IMG/VR virus record: IMGVR_UViG_3300044946_000094
Location: 1 to 42,395 of that record
DNA from: a virus
Strand: one strand, 5' to 3'
DNA: 42,395 nt
Both the position numbers and the translations under genes were made by a program. Below are positions 31,299 to 38,384 of the stretch, in pieces. Under the pieces are notes generated by a model. It saw only the letters and a program-made list of their open reading frames with translations. It was not told where the DNA came from and searched no databases. The first letter of the stretch is position 1; each line of letters begins with the position of its first letter.

Positions 31299-31504
31299 TC
31301 GACGACTACATGTGGTACAACTGCGCTAGCATCGGCGGGTGGATTGTTGTGCGTAAAGCGGCGAGCCCGGAAATCCACAAGCGGGCCGCGGCGGTCGCAG
31401 ACGCTATTGAACGCTACGTGCCCAATGTCGGCGCGTATGTCGCTCAGGCTGACATGGAACTCGTACCCTTTGCTCAGGCGTTGGGGCGGTTCAATGACCG
31501 ATAG
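31295..31504 (+). CDS. Unknown small early protein
   Basis: 69 aa from GTG 31295 (GTGA overlap). It begins MIDDYMWYNCASIGGWIVVR and continues as helix (EIHKRAAAVADAIERYVPNV). A ribosome-binding-type AGAGGTG lies after its stop, ahead of the next gene. Unknown. Confidence 0.55.
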   Translation: MIDDYMWYNCASIGGWIVVRKAASPEIHKRAAAVADAIERYVPNVGAYVAQADMELVPFAQALGRFNDR

Positions 31505-31528
31505 AATCCAGTCTCTCAGAGGTGAATC

Positions 31529-32101
31529 ATGAGCGCCGCCTTGAAATACGAACCGCTCTTTTTGTCAGAGGACCAAGAGCGCGAAGAACTAGAGCAGGCC
31601 CTCGGCCAAGTCGCCCAGCGCACGCCCGCCGAGATCGACTCATTCGCGAGTGAGTTGCTAGGCTCGCTCGGGCGATGCGAGGCCGATCTCCAGCGCTACA
31701 CCGAAGCCGAGAACGCCGAGATCGCCCGCATCCGCTTCCGCTACGCGCGGTTCAAGAACACGGTGGAATCCCGGCGCACGATGCTGGAAGGCGCGATCAA
31801 AGCGTTAGCCGAGCAACAAGACTTCGGCAGCAAGAAATCGCGTGAGACCGCGAATGGCACGTACGGACGCAGGACGACGCCAGTGCGCATTGAGATCATG
31901 GACCAAAAACAACTCTGCGACTGGGCACAAGGGAACGCGAAAGACTTCGTGACTGAGACCTATTCCGTCACGCACAAAGACGCGAGCCGCTACTACGCTG
32001 AGACTGGGATTGTCGCACCCGGCACGAAGCTGCACGAGCCGCAAGAGATTTGCTTTGCCCGTCCCGACATCAAAGGCCCTCACTCAGGACTGAGCCAATG
32101 A
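31529..32101 (+). CDS. Gam/Gp157-like protein
   Basis: 190 aa. Residues 15-100 form a long coiled coil (REELEQALGQVAQRTPAEID, then ASELLGSLGRCEADLQRY and ENAEIARIRFRYARFKNTVE). It is followed by KSRETANGTYGRRTTPVRIE and QKQLCDWAQGNAKDFVTETY, a short beta region with a helix. A long coiled coil plus a C-terminal SK-x-R...P-x-x-I-E-I block is characteristic of Mu Gam and Gp157 families, which bind DNA ends or affect recombination. The exact family could not be settled by eye. It sits within the recombination part of the early operon. Confidence 0.55.
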   Translation: MSAALKYEPLFLSEDQEREELEQALGQVAQRTPAEIDSFASELLGSLGRCEADLQRYTEAENAEIARIRFRYARFKNTVESRRTMLEGAIKALAEQQDFGSKKSRETANGTYGRRTTPVRIEIMDQKQLCDWAQGNAKDFVTETYSVTHKDASRYYAETGIVAPGTKLHEPQEICFARPDIKGPHSGLSQ

Positions 32102-32475
32102 GCGAGTCGTCTTGGGAAGACGTGCCGTTCGTCGTCGCCAAGTATTACAACATGATGTCGATTTGGGGTGGCGAGCCACCGAGAGAGCCTGATGCCGACG
32201 ACATCGAGAAGCAGCGTGTTCAACACGCGGAGCGCGTCGCGCGCTGGAAGGAATGGACCGCCATCGGGGATCTCAATTATCCGAGTGTGCCCCGCTATGA
32301 TGTCGAGTCGTATCGTTGCAAGAAGTGCGGCGAGACGCGGCACAAGGTCGGGCATTGCTCGCAGACGGAGATCGAGACGTGTTGCAAGATCGTGGGCCGA
32401 CGTGAGCATCTGCACATCGCTTGCAAACGCTGCAAGCACGACCAAATCCGACGCGTTGTCGAGGATGAACTATGA
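32098..32475 (+). CDS. Zinc-ribbon protein
   Basis: 125 aa, ATGA overlap. YRCKKCGETRHKVGHC (about 72-87), then TCCKIVGRREH and IACKRCKHDQ give two CxxC pairs and extra Cys/His, enough for one or two zinc sites. The N-terminal half is Trp/Glu-rich (SWEDVPFVVAKYYNMMSIWG). Unknown role; probably nucleic-acid binding. Confidence 0.62.
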   Translation: MSESSWEDVPFVVAKYYNMMSIWGGEPPREPDADDIEKQRVQHAERVARWKEWTAIGDLNYPSVPRYDVESYRCKKCGETRHKVGHCSQTEIETCCKIVGRREHLHIACKRCKHDQIRRVVEDEL

Positions 32476-32759
32476 CGACAAGTACGAGCTACTACGCCAC
32501 GATGCGGTTCGCCAACCGCTTAGAGTTGTGGCTCACGATTGCGTGCGCGGTGTTCTTTGTGGTGCTCTGTGTAGCGCAATGGAGCATCTACGCGCACGGC
32601 GGAGGAGTCATGACTGGCTCCGGCCCCTATCACGGCGGTGGCGCTACGAATGGCGCTGGGACTTCGCATCATCTGCCGGGCACTCCCACGCAAGCCCAGT
32701 GTCGCGCAGAAAGCGAGTGGAGAGATGCGGACATATCTGCTTGCGCGAGGGCGCGGTGA
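32472..32759 (+). CDS. Small membrane protein
   Basis: 95 aa. One transmembrane helix (LWLTIACAVFFVVLCVAQWS, about 20-39) is followed by a Gly/His/Thr-rich extracytoplasmic-type tail (HGGGVMTGSGPYHGGGATNG). The stop overlaps the methyltransferase GTG. Role unknown. Confidence 0.6.
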   Translation: MTTSTSYYATMRFANRLELWLTIACAVFFVVLCVAQWSIYAHGGGVMTGSGPYHGGGATNGAGTSHHLPGTPTQAQCRAESEWRDADISACARAR

Positions 32760-33478
32760 GTCTCGTGCTATCGCTGTTTCCTGGGATAGGTCTTCTCGAT
32801 CGCGCATTCGAGGAAGAGGGCTTCTGTGTCGTGCGCGGCCCCGACAAAATCTGGGGCGGCGACGTACGATCTTTCCATCCGCCTAAAGGCGTCTTCGACG
32901 GCGTTATAGGCGGCCCACCATGTCAGCGCTGGTCTCAGTTGCGGCACATGGTTATCGCTAATGGCTACGAGCTCGCCCCGAATCTCATTCCGGAGTATGA
33001 GCGTGTCGTGGGCGAAACCGCGCCGAGGTGGTGTGTGATGGAGGAAGTCCCAGCGGCGCCCATTCCCGCGATCGAAGGCTATTTGATTTACTCCGAATTA
33101 GTGCGCGACGTGTGGGTGGGTGGCAACACATCACGCACGCGGCGTATAAGCTTCGGTACGCGACGGGGCGCCCGTCTGCCGATCGAAGTCCTCGCATTGC
33201 ACCGCATTGAAGAGCGGCAAGCCGTTCTCGCAGGATCGAGCCGAAGCGTACCGGTCGCGATTGGTGGTAGTGGCAAGCGCAAGGTCACAGCGGACGGCAA
33301 TAGCACGCCATTGGCCGAGTTAATAGCAGCACAGGGGCTACCTGCGGGATTTCTCGACGGGTGTCCCTTGACTGCTGAGGGTAAACGTCAGGCGATCGGC
33401 AATGGTGTGCCGCTCGCCATGGGCCGTGCGATCGCCCGAGCAGTGAAGGCCGCTCTCGCCAAGGAGTCGGCTGCATGA
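32756..33478 (+). CDS. C5-cytosine DNA methyltransferase
   Basis: 240 aa from GTG 32756, overlapping the previous stop. Motif I is LSLFPGIGLLDRAFEEEGF (residues 5-23), motif IV is GGPPCQRW with catalytic Cys56, motif VI is MEEVP (95-99) and motif VIII is TRRISFG. The end (KRQAIGNGVPLAMGRAIARA) is motif X. At 240 aa it is shorter than the usual 300-400, with a reduced target-recognition region. It would protect phage DNA from host restriction or pair with the HNH gene next to it. Longer in-frame extension to 32168 is in an overlapping non-coding frame and rejected. Confidence 0.88.
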   Translation: MSLVLSLFPGIGLLDRAFEEEGFCVVRGPDKIWGGDVRSFHPPKGVFDGVIGGPPCQRWSQLRHMVIANGYELAPNLIPEYERVVGETAPRWCVMEEVPAAPIPAIEGYLIYSELVRDVWVGGNTSRTRRISFGTRRGARLPIEVLALHRIEERQAVLAGSSRSVPVAIGGSGKRKVTADGNSTPLAELIAAQGLPAGFLDGCPLTAEGKRQAIGNGVPLAMGRAIARAVKAALAKESAA

Positions 33479-33825
33479 AGCGTTCATCCCCGCCCCGACG
33501 CAAGAAGCCTCTCGCCCGCAGCCAACCGCCCCGGCGTAGTAGAAAGCCCATCGCCAAGCAGGGCAACTACGGCCGCAAACGCCAGGCCCGCTACGCCGCC
33601 TATCTCAAGAGCCCGAGATGGAAAGAATTGAAGCTGATCGCGCTGACGAAAGCCAACTTCTGTTGCGAGCGGTGCAGAACTGGCATCGAAGACGTGCGGC
33701 TGGAAGTGCATCACAAACGCTATCCCAAAGTGCTCGGGCAAGAAACGAGTGCGGATTTGGAAGTCCTCTGCACCTACTGTCACCGGGCGCACCATAGCAA
33801 AGACATGAAACGGAGAATCGCGTGA
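33475..33825 (+). CDS. HNH endonuclease
   Basis: 116 aa, ATGA overlap with the methyltransferase. A very basic N-terminus (RRKKPLARSQPPRRSRKPIA) is followed by SPRWKELKLIAL, zinc pair CERC (64-67), the HNH core LEVHHKRYPKV (His79/His80), then LEVLCTYCHRAHH with CxxCH (99-103). This is the complete HNH fold. Alone it would nick or cut DNA; HNH proteins often act in packaging or as homing enzymes. Neighbourhood with the methyltransferase is noted in the findings. Confidence 0.88.
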   Translation: MKRSSPPRRKKPLARSQPPRRSRKPIAKQGNYGRKRQARYAAYLKSPRWKELKLIALTKANFCCERCRTGIEDVRLEVHHKRYPKVLGQETSADLEVLCTYCHRAHHSKDMKRRIA

Positions 33826-34160
33826 ATCCTCAGCAAGTGATTGACCAAATCGCAGCAAAGCTCAGCGTGCCGGCAACTCTTATCTGGTCGGTGCTGACGC
33901 GGCAGGCGTACGTCGAGGGCGTGCAAGGGATAATTTTGTTCGCTGTCTTCGCCGCAGGGATCTGGTGGGTACTTCGCCCCTGGTTCAACTACTGCCGCAA
34001 GAACGAAGTGGACGAGATGTGGATTGCGTGGGGCGTCGTCGCAGTGCTAGGTGGCATTGGAACGCTTATCAGCTTTTTCGCGATGGTCGACGGCGTCGGC
34101 TACTTCTGGAATCCCCAGTACTTCGCCTTGCACGAAATCCTGAAAGCGTTGAGCAAGTAG
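33822..34160 (+). CDS. Membrane protein, two to three spans
   Basis: 112 aa from GTG 33822 (GTGA overlap). Two hydrophobic segments, GIILFAVFAAGIWWVLRPWF (about 36-55) and WIAWGVVAVLGGIGTLISFF (about 67-86). It ends with a short amphipathic helix (ALHEILKALSK). Placement in an early operon, not in the lysis region, argues against a holin. Function unknown. Confidence 0.65.
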   Translation: MNPQQVIDQIAAKLSVPATLIWSVLTRQAYVEGVQGIILFAVFAAGIWWVLRPWFNYCRKNEVDEMWIAWGVVAVLGGIGTLISFFAMVDGVGYFWNPQYFALHEILKALSK

Positions 34161-34169
34161 CACATCTCA

Positions 34170-34568
34170 ATGACTCCTCCCACCGAACTCGTGATCACCT
34201 TACCGTTGCCGCCGAACAGAGCAAACGGGCGCGGTCATTGGCGGAAATGGCACGCGGCGCGAGTCAGCTACTGCGACTGGGCGAACATGCGCTACATGGC
34301 TACACAACGGCATCTGCGTACGCTCTACGAAGACGGCGTGCCTCGGGACGCGAAGTTGTCGCTTGGCTTCACGCTCTATCTCGGCAATCGCATGGACGAT
34401 GACAATGCGCTTGCCCGCGTGAAATGGGCCGTGGACTGGCTTGTTGCCTCACAGCATCTGATGGACGACTCGCCGAAATTCTGTCGGATGTCCATCCCCT
34501 CCCAGGTGATCACCCGAGACAAGACGAAACAGAGGCTGGAGATTCACATCCAATATCAGGAGCCCTAA
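34170..34568 (+). CDS. RusA-like Holliday junction resolvase
   Basis: 132 aa. ELVITLPLPPNRANGRGHWR (6-25) is the RusA start with LP-x-PP-x-N. GNRMDDDNALARVKWAVDWL (72-91) has the acidic catalytic DxDN cluster, and LMDDSPKF (97-104) the final Asp pair. These are the conserved acidic sites of RusA, which cuts four-way DNA junctions during recombination or packaging. Length agrees with the family (about 120-140). Not confirmed by search. Confidence 0.75.
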   Translation: MTPPTELVITLPLPPNRANGRGHWRKWHAARVSYCDWANMRYMATQRHLRTLYEDGVPRDAKLSLGFTLYLGNRMDDDNALARVKWAVDWLVASQHLMDDSPKFCRMSIPSQVITRDKTKQRLEIHIQYQEP

Positions 34569-34709
34569 ATGCTCACGATTATCATTGCGGTTCTTGTCAC
34601 TGCCATTGTCGCCGGCGGCATTGGCTACTTCGCAGGCGTGAACAATGCCCCAGCCACGAAGCGGGAAGAGGCGGCACTCAAGAAGGCGGCTACTGGAATC
34701 AAGCTATGA
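34569..34709 (+). CDS. Small membrane protein
   Basis: 46 aa, ATG at the resolvase stop (TAAATG). MLTIIIAVLVTAIVAGGIGY is a transmembrane helix; a short basic tail (NNAPATKREEAALKKAATGI) follows. Stop overlaps the next ATG by 4 bases. Unknown. Confidence 0.6.
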   Translation: MLTIIIAVLVTAIVAGGIGYFAGVNNAPATKREEAALKKAATGIKL

Positions 34710-34789
34710 CCGGCGCCGTGCTGAAGTGGGGCACGAGGATAGGGTGTGGTCCCGAGCCCTGCCGCTTCGGGACAGCCAGCTTATGCTAG
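34706..34789 (+). CDS. Possible micro-protein
   Basis: 27 codons, starting MTGAVLKWGTRIGCGPEPC; overlaps on both sides (ATGA before, ATG of the next gene inside its end). Too short to be sure. Confidence 0.3.
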   Translation: MTGAVLKWGTRIGCGPEPCRFGTASLC

Positions 34790-34914
34790 ACTGGCTGAGG
34801 CGCAAATGGGCGCTCTACTGGCTCCTCTATGACACGAAGCTTGAGGGGCCGATCATTCTCGCCGGCGACCGCATCGTCAAAGCCTGGCGGGCGCGCATGG
34901 AGGCTGGCGAATGA
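34783..34914 (+). CDS. Small unknown protein
   Basis: 43 aa from ATG 34783: MLDWLRRKWALYWLLYDTKL is an amphipathic/aromatic helix, then EGPIILAGDRIVKAWRARME. The longer frame to 34645 overlaps the membrane protein and is rejected. Unknown role. Confidence 0.5.
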   Translation: MLDWLRRKWALYWLLYDTKLEGPIILAGDRIVKAWRARMEAGE

Positions 34915-35031
34915 GCACCTGGCGCATGCACCGAGACCGAAGTTGGTCACTGGCCCTCCGTAGCATTCCTCATCGGCCTCGGCTTCGGGGCTGCTGGTCT
35001 CTACTGGATTCAGTCATGGGTGGGGCAATGA
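34911..35031 (+). pseudogene. Apparent frameshifted small membrane-protein gene
   Basis: ATG 34911 overlaps the previous stop (ATGA), but its own frame gives a poor Arg-rich sequence. The frame one base over encodes TETEVGHWPSVAFLIGLGFG, a convincing membrane helix ending LYWIQSWVGQ, and stops with an ATGA overlap on the next gene at 35028. That frame has no start codon. One indel near 34915-34930 would restore a normal gene. It could be a natural frameshift or a sequencing error. Confidence 0.5.
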
Positions 35032-35231
35032 GCGACGATCAGCACCCGGGCAAGCACCAATACGAATTGCAGGTCACGATTCAGGTCGAATCGGATACGC
35101 CGTGTGAAGCGCATATGATTGGCGAGATGCTGCTGGAGCATGGCCGCGAACGAGCGAACCAATACAGCCGCGTGCGGGGCTATGTCCGGCCTGTGTGGGC
35201 TCGTATCAGAGACCAGAAGGTCCTGCCATGA
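35028..35231 (+). CDS. Unknown small protein
   Basis: 67 aa from ATG 35028 (overlaps the TGA of the frameshifted gene). It starts MSDDQHPGKHQYELQVTIQV, then a helix (CEAHMIGEMLLEHGRERANQ) and a basic end. Alpha/beta composition, unknown role. The stop overlaps the next ATG. Confidence 0.6.
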   Translation: MSDDQHPGKHQYELQVTIQVESDTPCEAHMIGEMLLEHGRERANQYSRVRGYVRPVWARIRDQKVLP

Positions 35232-35635
35232 GGGCCTGGTGGGGACGCACAGCGAGCGCGAGAAACCCCAGAGCCTGCCCCTGTATGCTCCTGGAGCAAG
35301 GCCACTTAGTCGCCACCCAAAGAGGCTCTCGCCTCGTCCTGGGCTCTTTACACCAACCCCTCCACTTCACCCTCTGCAAGCACTCAGAGCTCCAAGTCAC
35401 CACCCAACATGTCCCTAAATTCGTCCTGGACGCAATGGAACGCCTCGGGAGGGGTAGAGGGGCCTATGTTCAAGACGGGGGCGCCAGAAGCCGCGCTAGA
35501 GCCCGGGACAAGGCTAAGCGCAATGCGAGGAGAGTTGCATTGTTGAAGGAGCGTGGATATCATGTTGATAACTCGGCTGTGGGGTCAAGCAGCGAGCCTC
35601 TCAACGCGCCCGCGTGTTTTGTGTCGTCGATATGA
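35228..35635 (+). CDS. Unknown basic protein
   Basis: 135 aa from ATG 35228 (ATGA overlap). It is Arg/Leu/Ser-rich: a central HFTLCKHSELQVTTQHVPKF strand region and a basic helix (ARARDKAKRNARRVALLKER) near the C-terminus. Composition differs from neighbours. The stop overlaps the following ATG. Function unknown. Confidence 0.5.
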   Translation: MRAWWGRTASARNPRACPCMLLEQGHLVATQRGSRLVLGSLHQPLHFTLCKHSELQVTTQHVPKFVLDAMERLGRGRGAYVQDGGARSRARARDKAKRNARRVALLKERGYHVDNSAVGSSSEPLNAPACFVSSI

Positions 35636-36036
35636 GCGCCCAGGGAACCCCGGCAGAACCCCGGTCAAATGGCATTCTCGTCCCGCAGCCTCACGGCGGC
35701 GCGATCAAGCAAGGCGGGGTCCACGAGAACTCGGGTCGGCTCACGAAGGAACTCACGGAACTCCTCGCAGCGAAACAGCGGAAGGCCACGGAGTTACTGA
35801 CGGGTGTGCTCGATGTCCTCAAGACGATCGCTGAGGATCAGAAGCTCTCACCCGAAGACCGGATCGCAGCAATCACCGAGCTTCGCGAGAACGCTGAGAA
35901 GCGCGATAGCAAAGCAAGCTTAGAGTTGAACGACAATCGGCAGTACTCAGCCAAGATTGTGTACTTGCCCCAGTTAGGCGTCGAAGTCCACCAAATCCCG
36001 GAATCAGCGAACGGCAATGAAGAGCACATAGAGTGA
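35632..36036 (+). CDS. Small terminase subunit candidate
   Basis: 134 aa from ATG 35632. The disordered start has PHGGAIKQGGVHENSGRLTK, a Gly-rich lead with a basic patch reminiscent of small terminase or packaging proteins. It is followed by helices (ELTELLAAKQRKATELLTGV, then EDRIAAITELRENAEKRDSK) and a beta-type C-terminus (QYSAKIVYLPQLGVEVHQIP). It is the most terminase-small-like protein between the early region and the large terminase. The 4-kb distance and lack of a clear helix-turn-helix keep this uncertain. Confidence 0.4.
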   Translation: MSAQGTPAEPRSNGILVPQPHGGAIKQGGVHENSGRLTKELTELLAAKQRKATELLTGVLDVLKTIAEDQKLSPEDRIAAITELRENAEKRDSKASLELNDNRQYSAKIVYLPQLGVEVHQIPESANGNEEHIE

Positions 36037-36443
36037 AGCCTCGTTTGGACTTCCTGAATCAGCGCGTAGAGTTCGTGATCCCGACGACTAAGGGTGAGCA
36101 GCGCGTCTGGGTGCCGGTCACCGATGTCGTTGTCGCAGCCGACGCTTGGCAAGCCATTCAGGTATTCGAGGTCGTTGGATTGCCAGGAGCTAGCGCTATG
36201 CTGGCGGCACCACGACCTGTAAAGGATTCACAAATCCCGAGAGAATACCAGGTTGAGGACCTGACTGGCGACAGTGACGCGCCACCGACTGCCGAAGAGC
36301 ACGCGCAGCAAATGCGGCAGATGGCTCACTCGGACGCTAGTGTCACCGGCCAGGTTCCTGAGGGGTTCGTCCCTACCTCAGCCATGAACGGACGGCCATC
36401 CTCTGGCATGAAGACTGACTCGGCTATGGTGAAGAGGATATGA
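36033..36443 (+). CDS. Unknown protein
   Basis: 136 aa from GTG 36033 (GTGA overlap). The first half is a beta/alpha domain (RLDFLNQRVEFVIPTTKGEQ, then WVPVTDVVVAADAWQAIQVF). The second half is disordered and acidic. Unknown. Confidence 0.6.
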   Translation: MKPRLDFLNQRVEFVIPTTKGEQRVWVPVTDVVVAADAWQAIQVFEVVGLPGASAMLAAPRPVKDSQIPREYQVEDLTGDSDAPPTAEEHAQQMRQMAHSDASVTGQVPEGFVPTSAMNGRPSSGMKTDSAMVKRI

Positions 36444-36450
36444 AACGGAT

Positions 36451-36630
36451 ATGAACGTAGCGGTTGGCCTGCTTTGTATCGCGGCTGTGTTCCTCGCGGC
36501 TGGCGCCTTCTTGCTATGGGCGCTCTTTGTTGAATCGCGACGCACTGGCAACGACGCCGACAAGCTGGCCGCCCAGTTCAATAGCGAGTGGCCGACGTTC
36601 GTAGGAAAGCCCACGGATAAGAGTCACTGA
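36451..36630 (+). CDS. Small membrane protein
   Basis: 59 aa, preceded by weak GATATGAAACGGAT. MNVAVGLLCIAAVFLAAGAF is one transmembrane helix, continuing LLWALFVESRRTG, then a charged tail. It ends 3 bases before the tRNA. Unknown. Confidence 0.6.
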   Translation: MNVAVGLLCIAAVFLAAGAFLLWALFVESRRTGNDADKLAAQFNSEWPTFVGKPTDKSH

Positions 36631-36633
36631 TGT

Positions 36634-36715
36634 GCCCACGCGGGGACGCTGGAGAGTCTCGCCTGACTGTAGATCAGGAGCTTCGGCTGAGTCGGTTCGA
36701 ATCCGACCGGGGGCA
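36634..36715 (+). tRNA. tRNA-Tyr (GTA)
   Basis: 82 nt. Acceptor GCCCACG pairs with CGGGGGC (one A-G mismatch). D-arm is GGGA-CGCTGGAGAG-TCTC. The anticodon arm CCTGA-CTGTAGA-TCAGG has U33 and anticodon GTA. The long variable arm AGC-TTCG-GCT identifies a class II tRNA, as expected for bacterial tRNA-Tyr. The T-arm GTCGG-TTCGAAT-CCGAC is perfect, the discriminator is A, and CCA is not encoded. Confidence 0.92.
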
Positions 36716-36719
36716 TTGA

Positions 36720-36986
36720 ATGCGTAAGCTCTGGCGCTCTCTCCGTCTCTGGTTCGCCACGCTCCCTCGAATACACTGGAGACGCTCGCGGCCAACGGCT
36801 CCCTTCCAGCGCGCGCCTTTTACGCCCAGCGCAGCCGTTCAGAACGAACTCAGCGAGCGGATGGAGCGCGTGATTGACGAGGCGTTTGCGGACGCATTGC
36901 AGGCCAATCGCGAGTCGTGGAGCTTTAAAGCGTCTGATGGCTTACCACCGAGACCGAAGAAGGGAGACATCACGTATGCCTGGTGA
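36720..36986 (+). CDS. Unknown basic protein
   Basis: 88 aa, ATG 5 bases after the tRNA. The N-terminus is Arg/Trp-rich (MRKLWRSLRLWFATLPRIHW); a helix follows (NELSERMERVIDEAFADALQ). Unknown. Confidence 0.58.
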   Translation: MRKLWRSLRLWFATLPRIHWRRSRPTAPFQRAPFTPSAAVQNELSERMERVIDEAFADALQANRESWSFKASDGLPPRPKKGDITYAW

Positions 36987-37149
36987 GCCGATGACGGCGG
37001 CGGAATATGAGCGCGCTAGGGAGATGCAGTCGAATAGCGCAGCTGGGCTTTGCGTCTTCTGTGGCTCACCTCACAAGCGCCTCGGCTCAAGCATGTGCCA
37101 AGTCTGCTACGAGCGTATCGACGCCAACATCAAAGCGCGGCACGGATAA
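36976..37149 (+). CDS. Small zinc-finger-like protein
   Basis: 57 aa from ATG 36976. MTAAEYERAREMQSNSAAGL precedes LCVFCGSPHKRLGSSMCQVC, a CxxC-x13-CxxC site. The longer frame to 36874 overlaps the previous gene and is rejected. Confidence 0.65.
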   Translation: MPGEPMTAAEYERAREMQSNSAAGLCVFCGSPHKRLGSSMCQVCYERIDANIKARHG

Positions 37150-37152
37150 CCT

Positions 37153-37422
37153 ATGCCCTTCGGTCCTCCCGCCTTCTCAACCTCAGCCCGTACTGGAATA
37201 GGCGCTCATGAGCCCATGGATCCAGTCAGTGGCTCAGGCGCCGGCTCTGGCTATGGGCCGTATCTCATGAATTTGCTTGGTCTGAACAAGAAGAAGCCCT
37301 GGACGCCGGGGAAGAAAGGGCAGGTATTTGCTCAGGGTGGGGCGCACCCAACCGGATCCTCTGGCATGCTAGGCGGTAGGTCGCCGGTGCCGTTGCCGGG
37401 GAAGACGAGTATGGGACGATGA
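37153..37422 (+). CDS. Gly/Pro-rich protein, unknown
   Basis: 89 aa, starting MPFGPPAFSTSARTGIGAHE. Gly/Ser/Pro-rich with YGPYLMNLLGLNKKKPWTPG in the centre and a GSSGMLGGRSPVPLPG tail. Mostly disordered. The ATG of the next gene overlaps its stop. Confidence 0.55.
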   Translation: MPFGPPAFSTSARTGIGAHEPMDPVSGSGAGSGYGPYLMNLLGLNKKKPWTPGKKGQVFAQGGAHPTGSSGMLGGRSPVPLPGKTSMGR

Positions 37423-37643
37423 AGCGCTACAGCTATACGGTCGAGATCCATTTCCACGCGCCAGGCGATGCAGCCGCCCGCGAAATGGTCAGCGGCGTAC
37501 CGAGACTCATCGGGACAGAGATCGTCCACGAGGGTGGTGCATTCGTCGCCATGGAGCGTGAGACTCTGGCACAAACCGAGGCGACTATTACGGCCGGCGG
37601 CGAGCCGCGAGATCCACCGTGGCTACGCGAGTTTCCAGATTAA
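37419..37643 (+). CDS. Small alpha/beta unknown protein
   Basis: 74 aa (ATGA overlap). MKRYSYTVEIHFHAPGDAAA, then VPRLIGTEIVHEGGAFVAME suggests strand-helix-strand-strand. The C-terminus is acidic and Pro-rich. Unknown. Confidence 0.6.
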   Translation: MKRYSYTVEIHFHAPGDAAAREMVSGVPRLIGTEIVHEGGAFVAMERETLAQTEATITAGGEPRDPPWLREFPD

Positions 37644-37849
37644 TGCCCGCCCCTCTCGGCGCCTCCATGCCCCAAGGCACTTCCGGCTTGCGCTCGCCGA
37701 ACCACAGCGACACGCCTGCTCGTAACGCTTCGATGCGGGAGCAGCTCGTCCGAATGCTTCTGCGTGGCCGAGGGAAAGACCCACGGAAGAATGTCGTACG
37801 AGGGGACTCAGCAAATGACGGCATGCTAGGCGCGGCGGGTGGACCGTGA
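37643..37849 (+). CDS. Small basic disordered protein
   Basis: 68 aa from ATG 37643 (TAATG junction). MPAPLGASMPQGTSGLRSPN, a basic helix (MREQLVRMLLRGRGKDPRKN) and DGMLGAAGGP end; the ending resembles that of the protein at 37153. Confidence 0.5.
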   Translation: MPAPLGASMPQGTSGLRSPNHSDTPARNASMREQLVRMLLRGRGKDPRKNVVRGDSANDGMLGAAGGP

Positions 37850-38034
37850 AGCTATCTGCCGATGAATCGCCGTGGTTCGCCGACCTAAAGATCGACTGGG
37901 CGTCTTGGTTGGTTGGCGTGATCTACGACTATCGGCCGCGCGTCGGCTCTTTGCATATCGGGCCACTCCGACTAGTGGTCGGCCTTCCATCCAAGACCCG
38001 TTTTCACGTGAAACCTACTGAGGGGTTACTCTAA
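37846..38034 (+). CDS. Small beta-rich unknown protein
   Basis: 62 aa from GTG 37846 (GTGA overlap). Aromatic N-terminus (WFADLKIDWASWLVGVIYDY) and beta-type RVGSLHIGPLRLVVGLPSKT. Unknown. Confidence 0.55.
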   Translation: MKLSADESPWFADLKIDWASWLVGVIYDYRPRVGSLHIGPLRLVVGLPSKTRFHVKPTEGLL

Positions 38035-38384
38035 TGGCTAAAGGACGCGGCATGGGACCGGGCGGCAATCCTGACCGGCCGATTGATCATACCTCACTCG
38101 GCACTCGCGGGGCAGGCGCTGGCGACGACAAGAGCTTCTCCAAGCCCGCTGGCTACCCAACTGCCAAGGGCGAGTCGAAGGAAGGAAGGAGCGAGTCAGG
38201 GCATGCAGGGAAAGGCGAGCGGGAAGCCCGCATCCCGGCTGGTGGCAAGCACGAGGGGAAATCCTCGGGTTCAAGCTCAGCGCATTGGGACGCCCCATTG
38301 CACGACATGAGCAGCCATCTGGGCCATCACTCAGCGGGTAGCTCGCACAAAGATGTGTGGTCAGGCGGCGGGAAGACGAAGTAG
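38034..38384 (+). CDS. Gly/Ser/His/Lys-rich disordered protein
   Basis: 116 aa, ATG overlapping the previous stop by one base. Low complexity throughout (GPGGNPDRPIDHTSLGTRGA; HGHAGKGE-like and SSHLGHHSAGSSHKDVW). The His-rich C-terminal part could bind metal or nucleic acid. Unknown; may be virion-associated. Confidence 0.5.
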   Translation: MAKGRGMGPGGNPDRPIDHTSLGTRGAGAGDDKSFSKPAGYPTAKGESKEGRSESGHAGKGEREARIPAGGKHEGKSSGSSSAHWDAPLHDMSSHLGHHSAGSSHKDVWSGGGKTK

